Shown here: positions 33,267 through 43,899 of the stretch, in pieces
How the letters are laid out: each line of letters opens with the position of its first letter
Numbering within the stretch: the first letter of the stretch is position 1
Assembly: GCA_024291935.2 (NCBI GenBank)
Contig: CM044311.1
Coordinates: forward strand, 23,335,001-23,399,000
Length of the DNA stretch: 64,000 nt
DNA from: Okapia johnstoni
Taxonomy: Eukaryota; Chordata; Mammalia; Artiodactyla; Giraffidae
Direction: 5' to 3'
Position numbers and translations under genes: made by a program
Notes under the pieces: generated by a model
Told to the model about the DNA's origin: nothing
Databases searched by the model: none
The model's input: only the letters and a program-made list of their open reading frames with translations

Positions 33267-33500
33267 GTGGCTTCCCAGGTGATGCTAATGGTAAAGTACC
33301 TGCCTGCCAATGTAGGAGACCTAAGAGATCCTGGTTCGATCCCTGCATTGGGAAGATAATGCAGAGATCCCCTGGAGGATGGCATGGCAACCCACTCCAG
33401 TGTTCTTGCCTGGAGAATCCCATGGACAGAGGAGTCTGGCAGGCTACAGTCCATAGGGACCCGAAGTATCAGACACGAGTAAGCAACAGAGCACACACAC
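33267..33500 (+). mobile_element. Bov-tA SINE, sense, 11-bp perfect TSD
   Basis: Head GTGGCTTCCCAGGTGATGC, intact B-box TGGTTCGATCCCTG, and a 12-base insertion (AATGCAGAGATC region) in the body. Flanked by exact ATAGTCACTGA at 33256-33266 and 33501-33511. The minus frames at 33172-33589 are its shadows. Confidence 0.96.
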
Positions 33501-33511
33501 ATAGTCACTGA

Positions 33512-34750
33512 AGAGTTTTTATAAAGGAGATTCCTTGGCTGTACCTGAAACCAGCTGATTCTGAACCTTTTGAAAGGATCCTGATCCATAGAACAAGTGG
33601 CTTCAAACCAGATCTTTTATAAATACTGCAGAAAATCGTTATCTTGCTACTTTTCAATCAAACACAAGGAGGGGAATGAAAAGCATTCCAACTTAATTAA
33701 GAGAAAGTACAGACAAGTTATTACATTAATCTCTTTTCATAAGCTTAACAACAGCATGAGTAGCAAGCCATGTAATGACTGAATCTGGAAGAAAACCACA
33801 TGTACCTAATGACACAATGGTAATTGAATTACGTGCTTAACATTTTTCAGTTAAAGAAGCAGCCTTAAATGCACTTATGAGGAAGTCTAAACAATGATCT
33901 GCAGTGATTCTTAAAGGCTAGGGAAAGCTATTCTTAGTGACAATAACATATAATTTGCATTTGAAAATACGTGTACAAGTACTCTAGGTCTTTTTGAGTA
34001 TTTCAGTTTCTTCTATTCATAAATTTAAAAAGTAATGTTAGCCATGCACTGAAATGGACAAAAAGAGGAGACACGCACACTTAACTTGTGATCTGGATAT
34101 CTATTGATCTTTTTGCAAATTCTAAACATGTACAAGTCAGCCTTATAGTTGAGTACCATTTCTTTGTCTACTCAACCTCAACTATATTTTATGACAAATA
34201 AATGATTTTAAAAGCAAATAACACCATCAAATCAATAATAAAGAAAAATATAACTGTCCACACTACTAAGGTAAGTTTTCTAATAACAAATAATAGGCTT
34301 TTGTTTCTTTATATTACTTGTAATTACGTTTTGATAACTCACATTTCACCACATTTAATTTTTTTTAAGGACCCATATTGTTAAAACTATTACTTTTTCA
34401 CTGCTCAAATTAGAAAATTATCTCTTTCATTCAAACACACACACACAAACACACATGCATATTTCAAAACAACCAGCCCAAGTGACATAAGCACTGATTT
34501 TGTACTTCTTTGGAAATATGGATTTATTATTTATGTTTCAGTAAACTCGTCTTGCTGCTCTCAAGCTAAAACAATTCCATTAGTTAAATAAAATCTCAAT
34601 AAACAATAGCATAGCTAGATCAGAAACAGACTAATTGCTTATATAATTAATCATGTTTTACAGTTGGAAAAATCAAAGGTTGAAGAAGATTTTTTTAATT
34701 GTTAATTTTCTGAAAGCTGAAAAACTTTTGATGAAGTCTTAAAGTCATAC
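33512..34750. other. Unassigned AT-rich interval
   Basis: 1.2 kb with no recognised repeat apart from a short (AC)n at about 34435-34454. A good donor-like AAG/GTAAGT occurs at 34268-34275, but no matching acceptor stands out. Confidence 0.45.
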
Positions 34751-34788
34751 TCATCTATGGAAGAAAGGCTCATCAATGGAAGAAAGGC
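34751..34788. repeat. 19-bp tandem pair
   Basis: TCATCTATGGAAGAAAGGC followed directly by TCATCAATGGAAGAAAGGC; one mismatch. Confidence 0.9.
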
Positions 34789-34904
34789 TCAAATTTAGGA
34801 CTCCCTCTTAGTTCAGTGTTTGTTTTGAGAGAGTTTTTCGTGTCTGTCAAGGAATCTGGAAGCCGAAGAAGTAATTGATGGGGCCATGGAAACATATTTG
34901 TCAT

Positions 34905-36285
34905 TTTTTTTTCTTCAATTAATGAACTTTCTTTCTTAAAGCAGTTTAAGTTTACAGAAAAATGGAACAGAAAGATCAGAGGACTCCCATATACTCCCTC
35001 TTTCAAGCCCACAGTTTCTCCAATTAACATCTTTCATCAGGGTGGCACATTTGTCACAATTGAAGAACCCATATTGTTACATTATTATTAACCAAGGTCC
35101 ACAGTGTACATTGGGGTTCACTCTTTGTTTTACATAGTTCCATGGTTTTTAACAAATACTAGTCATGTATGCACCATAATACTCTCATACATGATAATTT
35201 CTCTACTCTAAAAATTTCCTCGGCTCCAATTTTCAAACCTCCCCCACCTCTCAATCCTGGCAACCAATGACCTTTCTCTGTCTCCTTAGTTTTGCCAGAT
35301 TTCCAGTTAATGACCACTGATTATTTTATATAAGTGAAATCACACATTAAGGTCCCTTGTCTTACTGGATTTTTCACCCATTATGTTTATGGACTTCTGT
35401 ATTGTCTATAGTTTGTTCATTTTCAATCCTGTAAAACAATTCACTGTATGATAATATTTATGCTACTGCTTATAAGTTTTACCATCAATGGAAGTGAATT
35501 TTCACAGTTTGGCTGTTATGAATTGTGCTGCTATTAGTGTTTAAGTTCATGATTTTGTATACATTTTTGTTGGGCATACTCCTAGGAATAATAATACTGT
35601 ATTATCTGGTGCATCTGTGTTCAGGTTTTACAACTAATGCCAATGAGATTTCCAAAGAGTTTGTACTCCTGTTATGACCCCGCTGGCAGTTAAGAGAGTA
35701 TCTGTTGCTGTATAGAATCAGCAACAATCAGTATTAATCAGGTGTTTAAATTTTTGAATGCGCACATAGGTATATACTGTTGCCTCATAGTCTTAATTTG
35801 ACTTTCTCTGGAAATTAGTAAGATTTTACATTTGTTCATCCACTAATGTTGCTGGTGCTGTTCAGTTGCTAAGTCATATCCAACTCTTTGAGACCCCATG
35901 GACTGCAGCCTGGCAGGCTCCTCTGTCCTTTGCTATCTCCTGGAGTTTGCTCAAATTTATGTCCACTGAGTCTGTAATGCTATCTAACTATCTCATCCTC
36001 TACCACCCCCTTCTCCTGTTGCCTTCAATCTTTACCAGCATCAGAGTCTTTTCCAATGAGTTGACTCTTTGCATCTTGTGCCCAAATATTGGAGATTCAG
36101 CTTCAGACTGAGTCCCCCCAGTGAATATTTAGGGTTGATTTCCTAAGGGATATGTGAATATCCTCTTTGGTTAAATGACTGCCCAAGGGCTTTTGTCCTT
36201 TTTTAAGTTTGGCTTGTATATTTTTTTATTATTTATAGAATCATTCTATATATTCTGAGATTAGATTTTTGATGATTAAATAGGC
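34905..36285 (-). mobile_element. Old L1M 3' UTR and ORF2 end, antisense, split by BovB
   Basis: AGCAGTTTAAGTTTACAG, GGTGGCACATTTGTCACAAT, ACATTGGGGTTCACTCTTTG, CCTGGCAACCAATGACC and TATGAATTGTGCTGCTATTA give the old L1 3' order in reverse. After the BovB at 35849-36148 the L1 resumes (GTGAATATCCTCTTTGG, then GCTTTTGTCCTTTTTT). Confidence 0.85.
35849..36148 (-). mobile_element. BovB LINE 3' end, antisense, inside old L1
   Basis: GCTGTTCAGTTGCTAAGTC to GATTTCCTAAGGGA, about 300 bp, with a small deletion near AATGAGTTGACTCTTTGC. No convincing TSD could be read. The plus frame at 35866-36111 is antisense. Confidence 0.93.
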
Positions 36286-36704
36286 AAACAATAGATCTAA
36301 CTATCTGTCTTGCACTTCAAGACAATGTTAACAGAAGCTATTAATAAAAACAATTTCCTAATTTAAACACTGTATAATTTCTTAACTGTTAGAACTTTTC
36401 ACCCTATTCAATTAATCATACTCTATTCCAAGTTCATGAAAAATTTCCGTTCAGTTATCTGCTAGAAGCTTTATTAAGATTTTCTCTTTGGAGTTAAATC
36501 CTCCACTTTGTCCCTCCACATAGACTGATTTTAATATAAGAGTACAGCTCACCTCAGTTGGAAATGAGACGATGATATAATCCACACAACAGGATTATAT
36601 TCCCTGGGAATATATCAGATGAATCATTAATAGTCGGTTAATCAGTTTCTTTTAAAGTTTGTTTTCCTTCTTTTCAACAGTTCTTAAACTATTTTACCTT
36701 CATA
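36286..36704. other. Unassigned interval
   Basis: Nothing recognised. Confidence 0.5.
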
Positions 36705-36822
36705 GAGCTTCCTTAGTGACTCAGCTGGTTAAGAACCTGCCCGCCGCTGCAGGAGATGCAAGATATATGGGTTCGATCCCTGGGTTGGGATGATATCCTA
36801 GAGAAGGAAATGGCAACCCTCA
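36705..36822 (+). mobile_element. Bov-tA SINE head, sense, 3'-truncated
   Basis: tRNA-like head AGAGCTTCCTTAGTGACTC and an intact B-box GGGTTCGATCCCTGGG. The body stops at GGAAATGGCAACCC. Such an isolated head still carries both pol III box sites. Confidence 0.9.
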
Positions 36823-36910
36823 CCTTCTTAAAGTATACTATTAACATGCCTTTTGTAGTTTATAAATAACTTAATATCTACTAATCTAGTAATTGGAAAT
36901 CAATAGATCA

Positions 36911-37735
36911 GTCAGTTCAGTTCAGTCTCTCAATCTTGTCTGACTCTGCGATCCCATGGACTGCAGCAGCTCAGGTTTCCCTGTCCATCACCAACTCTTT
37001 TCCAAAGAGTCAGTTATTCACATAAGGTGACGAAGTATTGAAGTTTCAGCTTCAGCATCAGTCCTTCCAATGAATATTCAGGACTTATTTCCTTTAGGAT
37101 GGACTTGTTGGATCTCCTTGCAGTACAAGGGACTCTCAAGAGTCTTCTGCAACACCACAGTTCAAAAGCTTCAATTCTTCGATGCTCAGCTTTCTTTATA
37201 GTCCAACTCACACATTCATACATGACTACTGGAAAAACCATAGCTTTGACTAGATGGACCTTTGTTGGCAAAGTCATGTCTCTGCTTTTTAATACACTGT
37301 CTAGGTTGGTCATAAATTTTCTTCCAAGGAGCAAGCGTTTTTTAATTTCATGGCTGCAATTACCATATGCAGTGATTATGGAGCCCCCCCAAAATAAATT
37401 GTCACGTTTACATTGTTTCCCCACCTATTTGCTATGAGGTGATGGGACCAGACGCCATGATCTTAGTTTTCCGAATTGAGGTTTAAGTCAACTTTTTCAC
37501 TCTCCTCTTTCACTTTCATCAAGAGGCTCTTTAGTTCCTCTTCACTTTCTGCCATAAGTGTGGTGTCATCTGCATATGTGAGGTTATTGATATTTCTGCA
37601 GACAAACTTGATTCCAGCTTGTGCTTCATCCAGCCTGGCATTTCACATGATGTACCCTGCATATAAATTAAATAAACAGGGTGACAATATACAGCCATGA
37701 TGTACTCCTCACCCAATTTGGAACCAGGATTTTGT
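36911..37735 (-). mobile_element. BovB LINE, antisense, internally deleted
   Basis: Starts CAGTTCAGTTCAGTCTCTC. About 100 bp is missing after CCCTGTCCATCACCAACTC, then it runs to the RT region, ending near ACCCAATTTGGAACCAGG. A 136-codon minus frame (37014-37424) and a 70-codon one (37531-37743) are slices of the polyprotein. Confidence 0.94.
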
Positions 37736-37889
37736 CTGATCAATCAACAGATAATAGTCCCTTATTTTTAAACAGAAGCTTATCACTAAGACCTTCTTGT
37801 TCATTTGATTATTTCTTTGGATTAACTTCTTAGCTTTTCCTCTTGATCTCATGACCCGACTCTTCTCCTCTCCTTCACTAGGGGATATC

Positions 37890-39080
37890 AGTTCAGTTCA
37901 GTCGCTCAGTCGTGTCCGACGCATTGCAACCCCATGAACCGCAGCACGCCAGGCCTCCCTGTCCATCACCAACTCCCGGAGTCCACCCAAACTCATGTCC
38001 ATTGAGTCAGTGATGTCATCAACCATCTCATCCTCTGTTGTCCCTTTCTCCTCCTGCCCTCAATCTTTCCCAGCATCTGGTCTTTCAAATGAGTCATCTC
38101 TTCACATCAGGTGGCCAAGTTATTGGAGTTTCAGCTTCAACATGAGTCCTTCCAATGAACACCCAGGACTGATCTCCTTTAGGATGGAATGGTTGGATCT
38201 CCTTGCAGCCCAAGGGACTCTCAAGAGTCTTCACCAACACCACAGCTCAAAATCATCAATTCTCCGGCACTGAGCTTTCTTTATAGTCCAACTCTAAAAT
38301 CCATACATGACTACTGGAAAAACCATAGCCTTGACTAGATGGACCCTTGTTGACAAAGTAATGTCTCTGCTTTTAAATATGCTATCTAGGTTGGTCATAA
38401 CTTTCCTTCCAAGGAGTAATTGTCTTTTAACTTCATGGCTGCAATCACCATCTGCAGTGAGTTTGGAGCCCAGAAAAATAAAATCAGCCACTGTTTCCAC
38501 TGTTTCCGCATTTATTTGCCATGAAGTGATGGGGCCGGATGCCATGATCTTAGTTTTCTGAATGTTGAGCTTTAAGACAACTTTTTCACTCTCCTCTTTC
38601 ACTTTCACCAAGAGACTCTTTAGTTCTTCTTCACTTTCTGCCACAAGGGTGGTGTCATCTGCATATCTGAGGTTATTGATCTTTCTCCTGGCAATCTTGA
38701 TTCCAGCTTGTGCTTCCTCCAGCCCAGCATTTCTCATGATGTACTTTGCATAGAAGTTAAATAAGCAGGGTGACAATATACAGCCTTGATATACTGTTTT
38801 TCCTATGTCCTATGGAACCAGTCTGTTGTTCCATGTCCAGTTCTAAATGTTGCCTCCTGACCTGCATAGAGGTTTCTCAAGAGGCAGGTCAGGTGGTCTG
38901 GTATTCCCATCTCTTTCAGAATTTTTCACAGTTTATTATGATTCACACAGTCAAAGGCTTTGGCATAGTCAATAAAGCAGAAATAGATGTTTTTCTTGAA
39001 CTCTCTTGCTTTTTTGATGATCCAGCGGATGTTGGCAATTTGATCTCTGATTCCTCTGCCTTTTCTAAAACCAGTTCTGT
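37890..39080 (-). mobile_element. BovB LINE, antisense, about 1.2 kb
   Basis: Has its own 3' end (CAGTTCAGTTCAGTCGCTC), so it is a separate insertion from the copy 150 bp upstream. It reaches through the RT palm into the fingers region (CAATTTGATCTCTGATTCC). The upstream edge fades near 39080-39130. Confidence 0.95.
38294..38776 (-). pseudogene. BovB RT remnant with YADD box kept
   Basis: 160-codon minus frame, the longest BovB-derived frame in the window. YADD is intact at residues 38-41, followed by the MAESEEELK-like helix region (here VAES) and the conserved KITADGDCSHE-type block as KLTADGDCSHE. It lacks endonuclease and the N-terminal RT, and ends at a stop before the C-terminus. The start Met is internal. 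A relic despite the intact active-site box. Confidence 0.9.
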
Positions 39081-39120
39081 CTTTACTATCATTATACCTT
39101 ACTCCTTGAATATTAGGCAT
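38926..39120 (-). pseudogene. BovB RT fingers/motif A remnant
   Basis: 64-codon minus frame from the same BovB copy with FRKGRG near residue 18 and FIDYAKAFD (motif A, residues 49-57). It lies in a different frame from the YADD piece at 38294-38776, so at least one frameshift separates motif A from the active-site box. Confidence 0.88.
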
Positions 39121-39189
39121 TGCCTTTTTCTTTCCTTTACTACCAAGCTTCAGCCAAAAACATTTAAATCTCTCTCTCTCTTCTTATTT

Positions 39190-39411
39190 CAGGCTTTCCA
39201 GGTGGCACTAATGATAAAGGACCTACCAGCCAGTGCAGGAGACATAAGAAACTTGGATTTGATCCTTGAATTGGGAAGATCCCCTGGAGAAGAAAATAGC
39301 AACCCACTCCAGTATTCTTGCCTGGAGAATCCCCATGGATAAAGGAGTCTTGCAGGTTACAGTCCTTAGGATCGCAAAGAGTCAGACATGACTGAAGCAA
39401 TTTAGTATACA
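39190..39411 (+). mobile_element. Bov-tA SINE, sense, 10-bp TSD
   Basis: Head AGGCTTTCCAGGTGGCAC, B-box worn to GGATTTGATCCTTG, body complete. TSD CTTCTTATTT exact at 39180-39189 and 39412-39421. The frame 38770-39342 joins BovB and SINE sequence by chance. Confidence 0.95.
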
Positions 39412-39421
39412 CTTCTTATTT

Positions 39422-40493
39422 TAGCTGTTTTCGCTAAAATCTACATATGACTTGTATTCCATCTAAACCGAAGAACATTTGATGTAAAAAAAGAAAATTA
39501 TTTTGAGTTCCACATTCACATTTTAAAATATTTACCTGATATATCTCTATGAATGATCAAAAGTCACACTAAAGTAGTAACATATAAAAGTGAACTTATA
39601 TTCTCTCACCAAGAAGTTATTCATCATTTTACTCTCCCTGTATTTCCAAGTGGTGTTAACAATCACTCAAATATCGCAACTAAAATGTCCCAGCTTGACA
39701 TTGCTTCTCATCTGTCATTCTCCGTAATTTTCTGTGATTCTGCACCTGAACTACTTCTGATAGCAACTATTTTCTATTCCCAAAGCAACTAATCTCTTCA
39801 GATTATACATATGTCTCAGTTTTTGAGGTAATAGTTATTAATATTACATTTCAAATTTTATTTGTATATGCTTCAAAGTATAAATCTGTTGTGTACTTTA
39901 TTTCAATTATTTGGCCATGAAATATCTACTGATTTTTATTTGATCGACAGTCACCTCACATATTCTCCTTCACTACTTCCTTTCCTCTAAGAAAACCAGG
40001 AAGAGAATCATAGTAATGTCTCTATGAATTCACGTGAAAGAAGCAGTCATATACTGTTTTGTAATTATCTAATGCAATTTTAGAAATGACCAATAAAAAT
40101 GGAATGTTCCTTGAATCATAGTCCTTAATCCCAAGAAAGATAATAAAATACAACCCAAGAATTATGTCACCATAAATGCTGCATGTTTACTCTTCTCTAC
40201 AAGAAATGGATAAAATAGAAAGCCTATGTGAATATAAAAGTCACTCTGTCATTTAAAGATATTAAAATACCAAAAAATGGGTAGCGTATTTAGTTGTGCA
40301 TTTCTCTTAGAAAAAGAAAGCCTCTAAAGAACAATTGCTTCATTGTTTCTAAGTGCACTAAATTTAAATATCATAGTTTACATTTTATAGTCAAATTTCA
40401 GTAACTGATGGTGCTTTCTACACACTGAATAGAGCAAACATGTCAAAGTTCCTCTTATAAAATCCAAACAACGTTTGATCAAAGTTCTTTTGT
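39422..40493. other. Unassigned AT-rich interval
   Basis: No repeat family or exon recognised. The 79-codon frame at 39553-39792 has no known domain. Confidence 0.5.
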
Positions 40494-40847
40494 GGGGCTT
40501 CCCTGGTGGCTCAGTGGTAAAGAATCCACCTGCCAATGTAGGAGACATGGGTTCAAATCCTGGTCCAGGAAGATCTGACATGCCACAAAGCAGCTAAGCC
40601 CATGTGCCACAACTACTGAGCCTGTGCTCTAGAGCCCAGGAGGCGCAACTACTGAGCCCATGCACCACAACTACTGAAGCCTGCACACCCTAGAGCCTGT
40701 GCCCCACAACAAGAGAAGCCACCAAAATGAGCAGGCCACACACTGCAATGAAAAGTAGCCCACCGCTCACCACAACTAGTGAAAGCCCATGTGCAGCAGT
40801 GAAGACCCAACACAGCCAAAAATAAATAAATAAAATTGTAAAAGAAA
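40494..40847 (+). mobile_element. CHR-2-type SINE, sense, about 350 bp
   Basis: Same tRNA-like head as Bov-tA (GGGCTTCCCTGGTGGCTCAG; B-box GGTTCAAATCC) but a different body: ACATGCCACAAAGCAGC, repeated CACAACTACTGAGCC blocks, GAAGCCACCAAAATGAGC, then an AAATAAATAAATAAA tail. This matches the CHR-2 SINE of cetaceans, hippos and ruminants. It is the only copy in the window and looks full length. Confidence 0.93.
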
Positions 40848-41333
40848 AAACAATCTACTCTTATAAAAATTATGTGGGGAAAAAGCTCTTGATTTTAATA
40901 CACTGTGCTAATATGTTTGATTGAATTGTCATAGAAATTATTACATTGCTTTTTATCATGAATGATTAGAAAATCTTGTTCAAGAAGTACAAACATGCTT
41001 TATTATCTGTTATTGCAACTGTAAGCAGATAGATTTTCTAAAGAGATATGCAAAATATATAAGGCTTTTGAAGTTAAATTTATTTTTTTAGCTACCTGTA
41101 ATTACCTGTATCCTGTGCTAGTAAAGTCACAGATGTTTTTGCTAATTAAATAATAATGCTGCTTTTTGAAATTTAGTGTTTAGTTACTTTGTTGAAATAT
41201 TCTTGACAAGGAAATTTCAAAGTAAGAAAAATCAGAAAGCAGGAACAATGAATACAAAAACTGAAGTATTTCAGAGAGGGGGATTTCTTTCTCATTCTCT
41301 TTGAATTACCCTGCTTAAAATATATATTGGATA
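40848..41333. other. Unassigned AT-rich interval
   Basis: Nothing recognised. Confidence 0.5.
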
Positions 41334-41344
41334 GTGGTTATAAG

Positions 41345-41532
41345 GACTTCCCAGGTGACACTAGTGATAAAGAACCTGCCTGCCAATGAAGGAAATGCAA
41401 GAGACTCGCGTTCAGTCCCTGGGTCAGGAAGGTACCCTGGAGGAGGGCATGGCAACCCACTCCAGTATTCCTGCCTGGAGAATTCCATGGACAGAGGAGC
41501 CTGGTGGACTATGGTCTATAAGGTCACAAACT
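41345..41532 (+). mobile_element. Bov-tA SINE, sense, 11-bp TSD
   Basis: Head ACTTCCCAGGTGACACTAG, B-box lost (CGTTCAGTCCCTGG), body to AAGGTCACAAACT. TSD GTGRTTATAAG at 41334-41344 and 41533-41543, one mismatch. Confidence 0.94.
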
Positions 41533-41559
41533 GTGATTATAAGCAGAAAGACTGGAATA

Positions 41560-41750
41560 AGGCATCAGTTCAAGTCCTTGCTCATTTACTTATATGTTGT
41601 CTGACTTATTATTAAATTCTCTAAAGCTCAGCTTTTTTTCCATCTATAAAATGAAGAAAATGTAGAACAAACCTCACAGCAGTGTTGTGAATATTAAAAA
41701 AATATATAAATTAGCTATCAGTAATACATGCATAATAAATATTAGTCATC
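41560..41750 (+). mobile_element. MIR SINE, sense
   Basis: Well-ordered MIR: CAGTTCAAGTCCTTGCTC, AAAGCTCAGCTTTTTTTCC, ATCTATAAAATGAAGAAAA, CTCACAGCAGTGTTGTGAA, ending in an A/T-rich tail. Confidence 0.8.
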
Positions 41751-41953
41751 ATACTTATTGTTAAATGTTTATCATTACATATACTATGGAATCTTCATCC
41801 TGGTTATTTTCAGGATTGAAAATCTCAAAGAGCTAGAGATATACCTTAGTCAAAGTATTATTAATATTTAAAATAATACAAACTTATTTTAGATGTTCAC
41901 TTCAGTCTTTCTAGAGGAGGTATCTAGAAATAGAAAAACCTAAGTTCACTTTC

Positions 41954-42172
41954 AAGCTTCCCAGGTGGTTCAGTGATAAATAATCCACCTTCCAATGCAG
42001 GAGATATGGGTTCGATCACTGGGTCGGGAAGATCTCTTGGAGAAGGAACTAGCAATCCGCTCCAGTATTCTTGCCTAGGAAATCCCATGGACAGAGGAGC
42101 CTGGTGGGCTAGAGTCCATGGGGTCACAAAAGATTCAGATATGACTTAGCTACTAAACCACAACAGCAAAAA
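41954..42172 (+). mobile_element. Bov-tA SINE, sense, 9-bp TSD
   Basis: Head AAGCTTCCCAGGTGGTTC, B-box GGGTTCGATCACTGG, end GATATGACTTAGCTACTAAA with an ACAACAGCAAAAA tail. TSD TTCACTTYC at 41945-41953 and 42173-42181. Confidence 0.94.
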
Positions 42173-42330
42173 TTCACTTCCATTGTCCTTCCTTTTCATC
42201 TTCACGTTCTTTTTCAGAATAGATATGCTAGGCCATGCATTCATCTAGATGACATGTATCCATTTCATCATCCCAAGAGGATGAAAGGAAAATATGTGCA
42301 GGTAGTGTCTAAGGCACAAAGGCCTAGATA

Positions 42331-42576
42331 GTCACACTGAAGTCCCTATGACAAGGTCTAGCAATTGCTAGGTCCAGCCAGCAGATAAGTTGATCATAAG
42401 AGATATTTGAAGGTAGGGAAGTTGTATTAGAGTAATCCATTGAAACAGAACCAGTCACACTGAAGTCCCTATGACAAGGTCTAGCAATTGCTAGGTCCAG
42501 CCAGCAGATAAGTTGATCATAAGAGATATTTGAAGGTAGGGAAGTTGTATTAGAGTAATCCATTGAAACAGAAACA
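42331..42576. repeat. 123-bp tandem duplication, copies identical over 120 bp
   Basis: Units 42331-42453 and 42454-42576 are identical by eye over the first 120 bases and differ only in the last three (CCA / ACA). Each carries the 14-bp palindrome CTAGCAATTGCTAG (42358-42371, 42481-42494). The period is divisible by three, so a 102-codon minus frame (42324-42632) shows a two-fold protein repeat with no other sign of coding. The unit is not a repeat family I know. Confidence 0.96.
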
Positions 42577-43020
42577 ATAGGATATAAAGATATATCAACA
42601 AACAAAACATGGGTACGTAGTATATACATCATGCTTATACTTAATATACTTATTATAAGGAATTAGCTCATATAATTGATTATGGATGTTAAGAAATCTC
42701 GAGATTTGCTTTTGCAAGCTGGCAACCCAGGAGAGCCAATGGCATAAAATCAGTTTGAGCCTGAACACAGGAGGAGGCAAATGTCCCAGCTAAAAGACAA
42801 TTAGGCAGAGAAAACAAATTCTCCCCTATTCTACCTTTTGTTCTACTCAAGCTGTCAAGTGATTGGATGAGGTCTGCTGTGATAGGAGAGGGTGATTTGC
42901 TTTACTCAGACTGCTGATTTGAATGTTAATCTCATTCAGAAACACCCTAATGGACACAGCCAGAATAATGTTTAAACTGATGTCTTGGCAACTCATTGCC
43001 CAGTCAAATTGATATAAAAT
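42577..43020 (+). mobile_element. Ancient interspersed repeat (family unsettled)
   Basis: TATAAGGAATTAGCTCATAT, AACCCAGGAGAGCCAATGG, TGATTGGATGAGGTCTGC, TGAATGTTAATCTCATTCAG and CACAGCCAGAATAATGTTTA are familiar from a widespread old mammalian repeat whose class I cannot fix. It directly follows the tandem duplication. Confidence 0.65.
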
Positions 43021-43261
43021 TAACTATCCCAGTGTTATTTTCTTTATTGTAAGAAGTTGCTGAAGACTTGGTTATGTTCTACCTGCATAGAAATATCTGG
43101 ATACAGAAATGTGGAGAGCACAAAGCTCCTTCTTTTATATTCCTCTTCAAGGAGCAGAATGACCTGGTTTCTTGTTCTACCATAGTTATGGAGGTAAAAT
43201 TTATGACCGCCACTTAGCTGTGTTTGAAGTTGAAAGCAATCCATTGACAAGACATGAACCT

Positions 43262-43464
43262 AGTGTTAGTTGCTCCGTCATGTCTGACTCTTTGCGACCC
43301 CATGGACTGTAGCCCACCAGGCTCCTCTGTCCATGGGATTTTCCAGGCTAGAATACTAGAGTGGGTAACCATTTCTTTCTCCAGGGGATCTTTCTGACTC
43401 ATGGATTGAACCTGGGTCTCCTGCATTGTAGGCAGATTCTTTACCAGCTGAGCCACCAGGGAAT
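43262..43464 (-). mobile_element. Bov-tA SINE, antisense
   Basis: GTTAGTTGCTCCGTCATG to GCTGAGCCACCAGGGAA, close to consensus throughout. The minus frame at 43214-43456 is its sense reading. Confidence 0.95.
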
Positions 43465-43899
43465 TTTAAAATAAACTAATATAAATTAAAACAGTTGACT
43501 TCCCATCTCATAGGACCTTGTATGAGAGACAGTTCAATTTGCAGAAACAAATAATATACACAGCAAAATGGAACTGCTGGAAAAGGTGGACCATGGCATG
43601 AGCAAAATAGTAATGCAGTTACTCAATTGCAACATTAAATAACTTTGTAGAGTGAAATAATAACTTACTTGTAAAGAAAACTTATAAATAAAGAGAGAAA
43701 AAGTTCAGGGTACAGAATTCACATTTAATGTCAGTGGAAGCTACAAATCAGTGGGAATAGAGTACTGAGTGTAAAGGACTACAATGCAAAGTCTGCATGC
43801 CCACTGAAAGAGCAGTTACCTATCAGAGCTGACTCAAGAGTTAAGTCATAATATTTGAAGTTAAGCAAAGATTTAAACAGCAGAGCTTCTGTAATCTGT
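43465..43899. other. Unassigned interval
   Basis: Nothing recognised. A-rich on the plus strand. Confidence 0.5.

Noticed and set aside
42331..42576. CRISPR-like repeat array
   Set aside because: Two direct copies without spacers in a mammalian genome; it is a simple tandem duplication.
42324..42632. Repeat-containing protein frame of 102 codons
   Set aside because: Its internal protein repeat is a by-product of the 123-bp DNA duplication; no start context, splice sites or family match.
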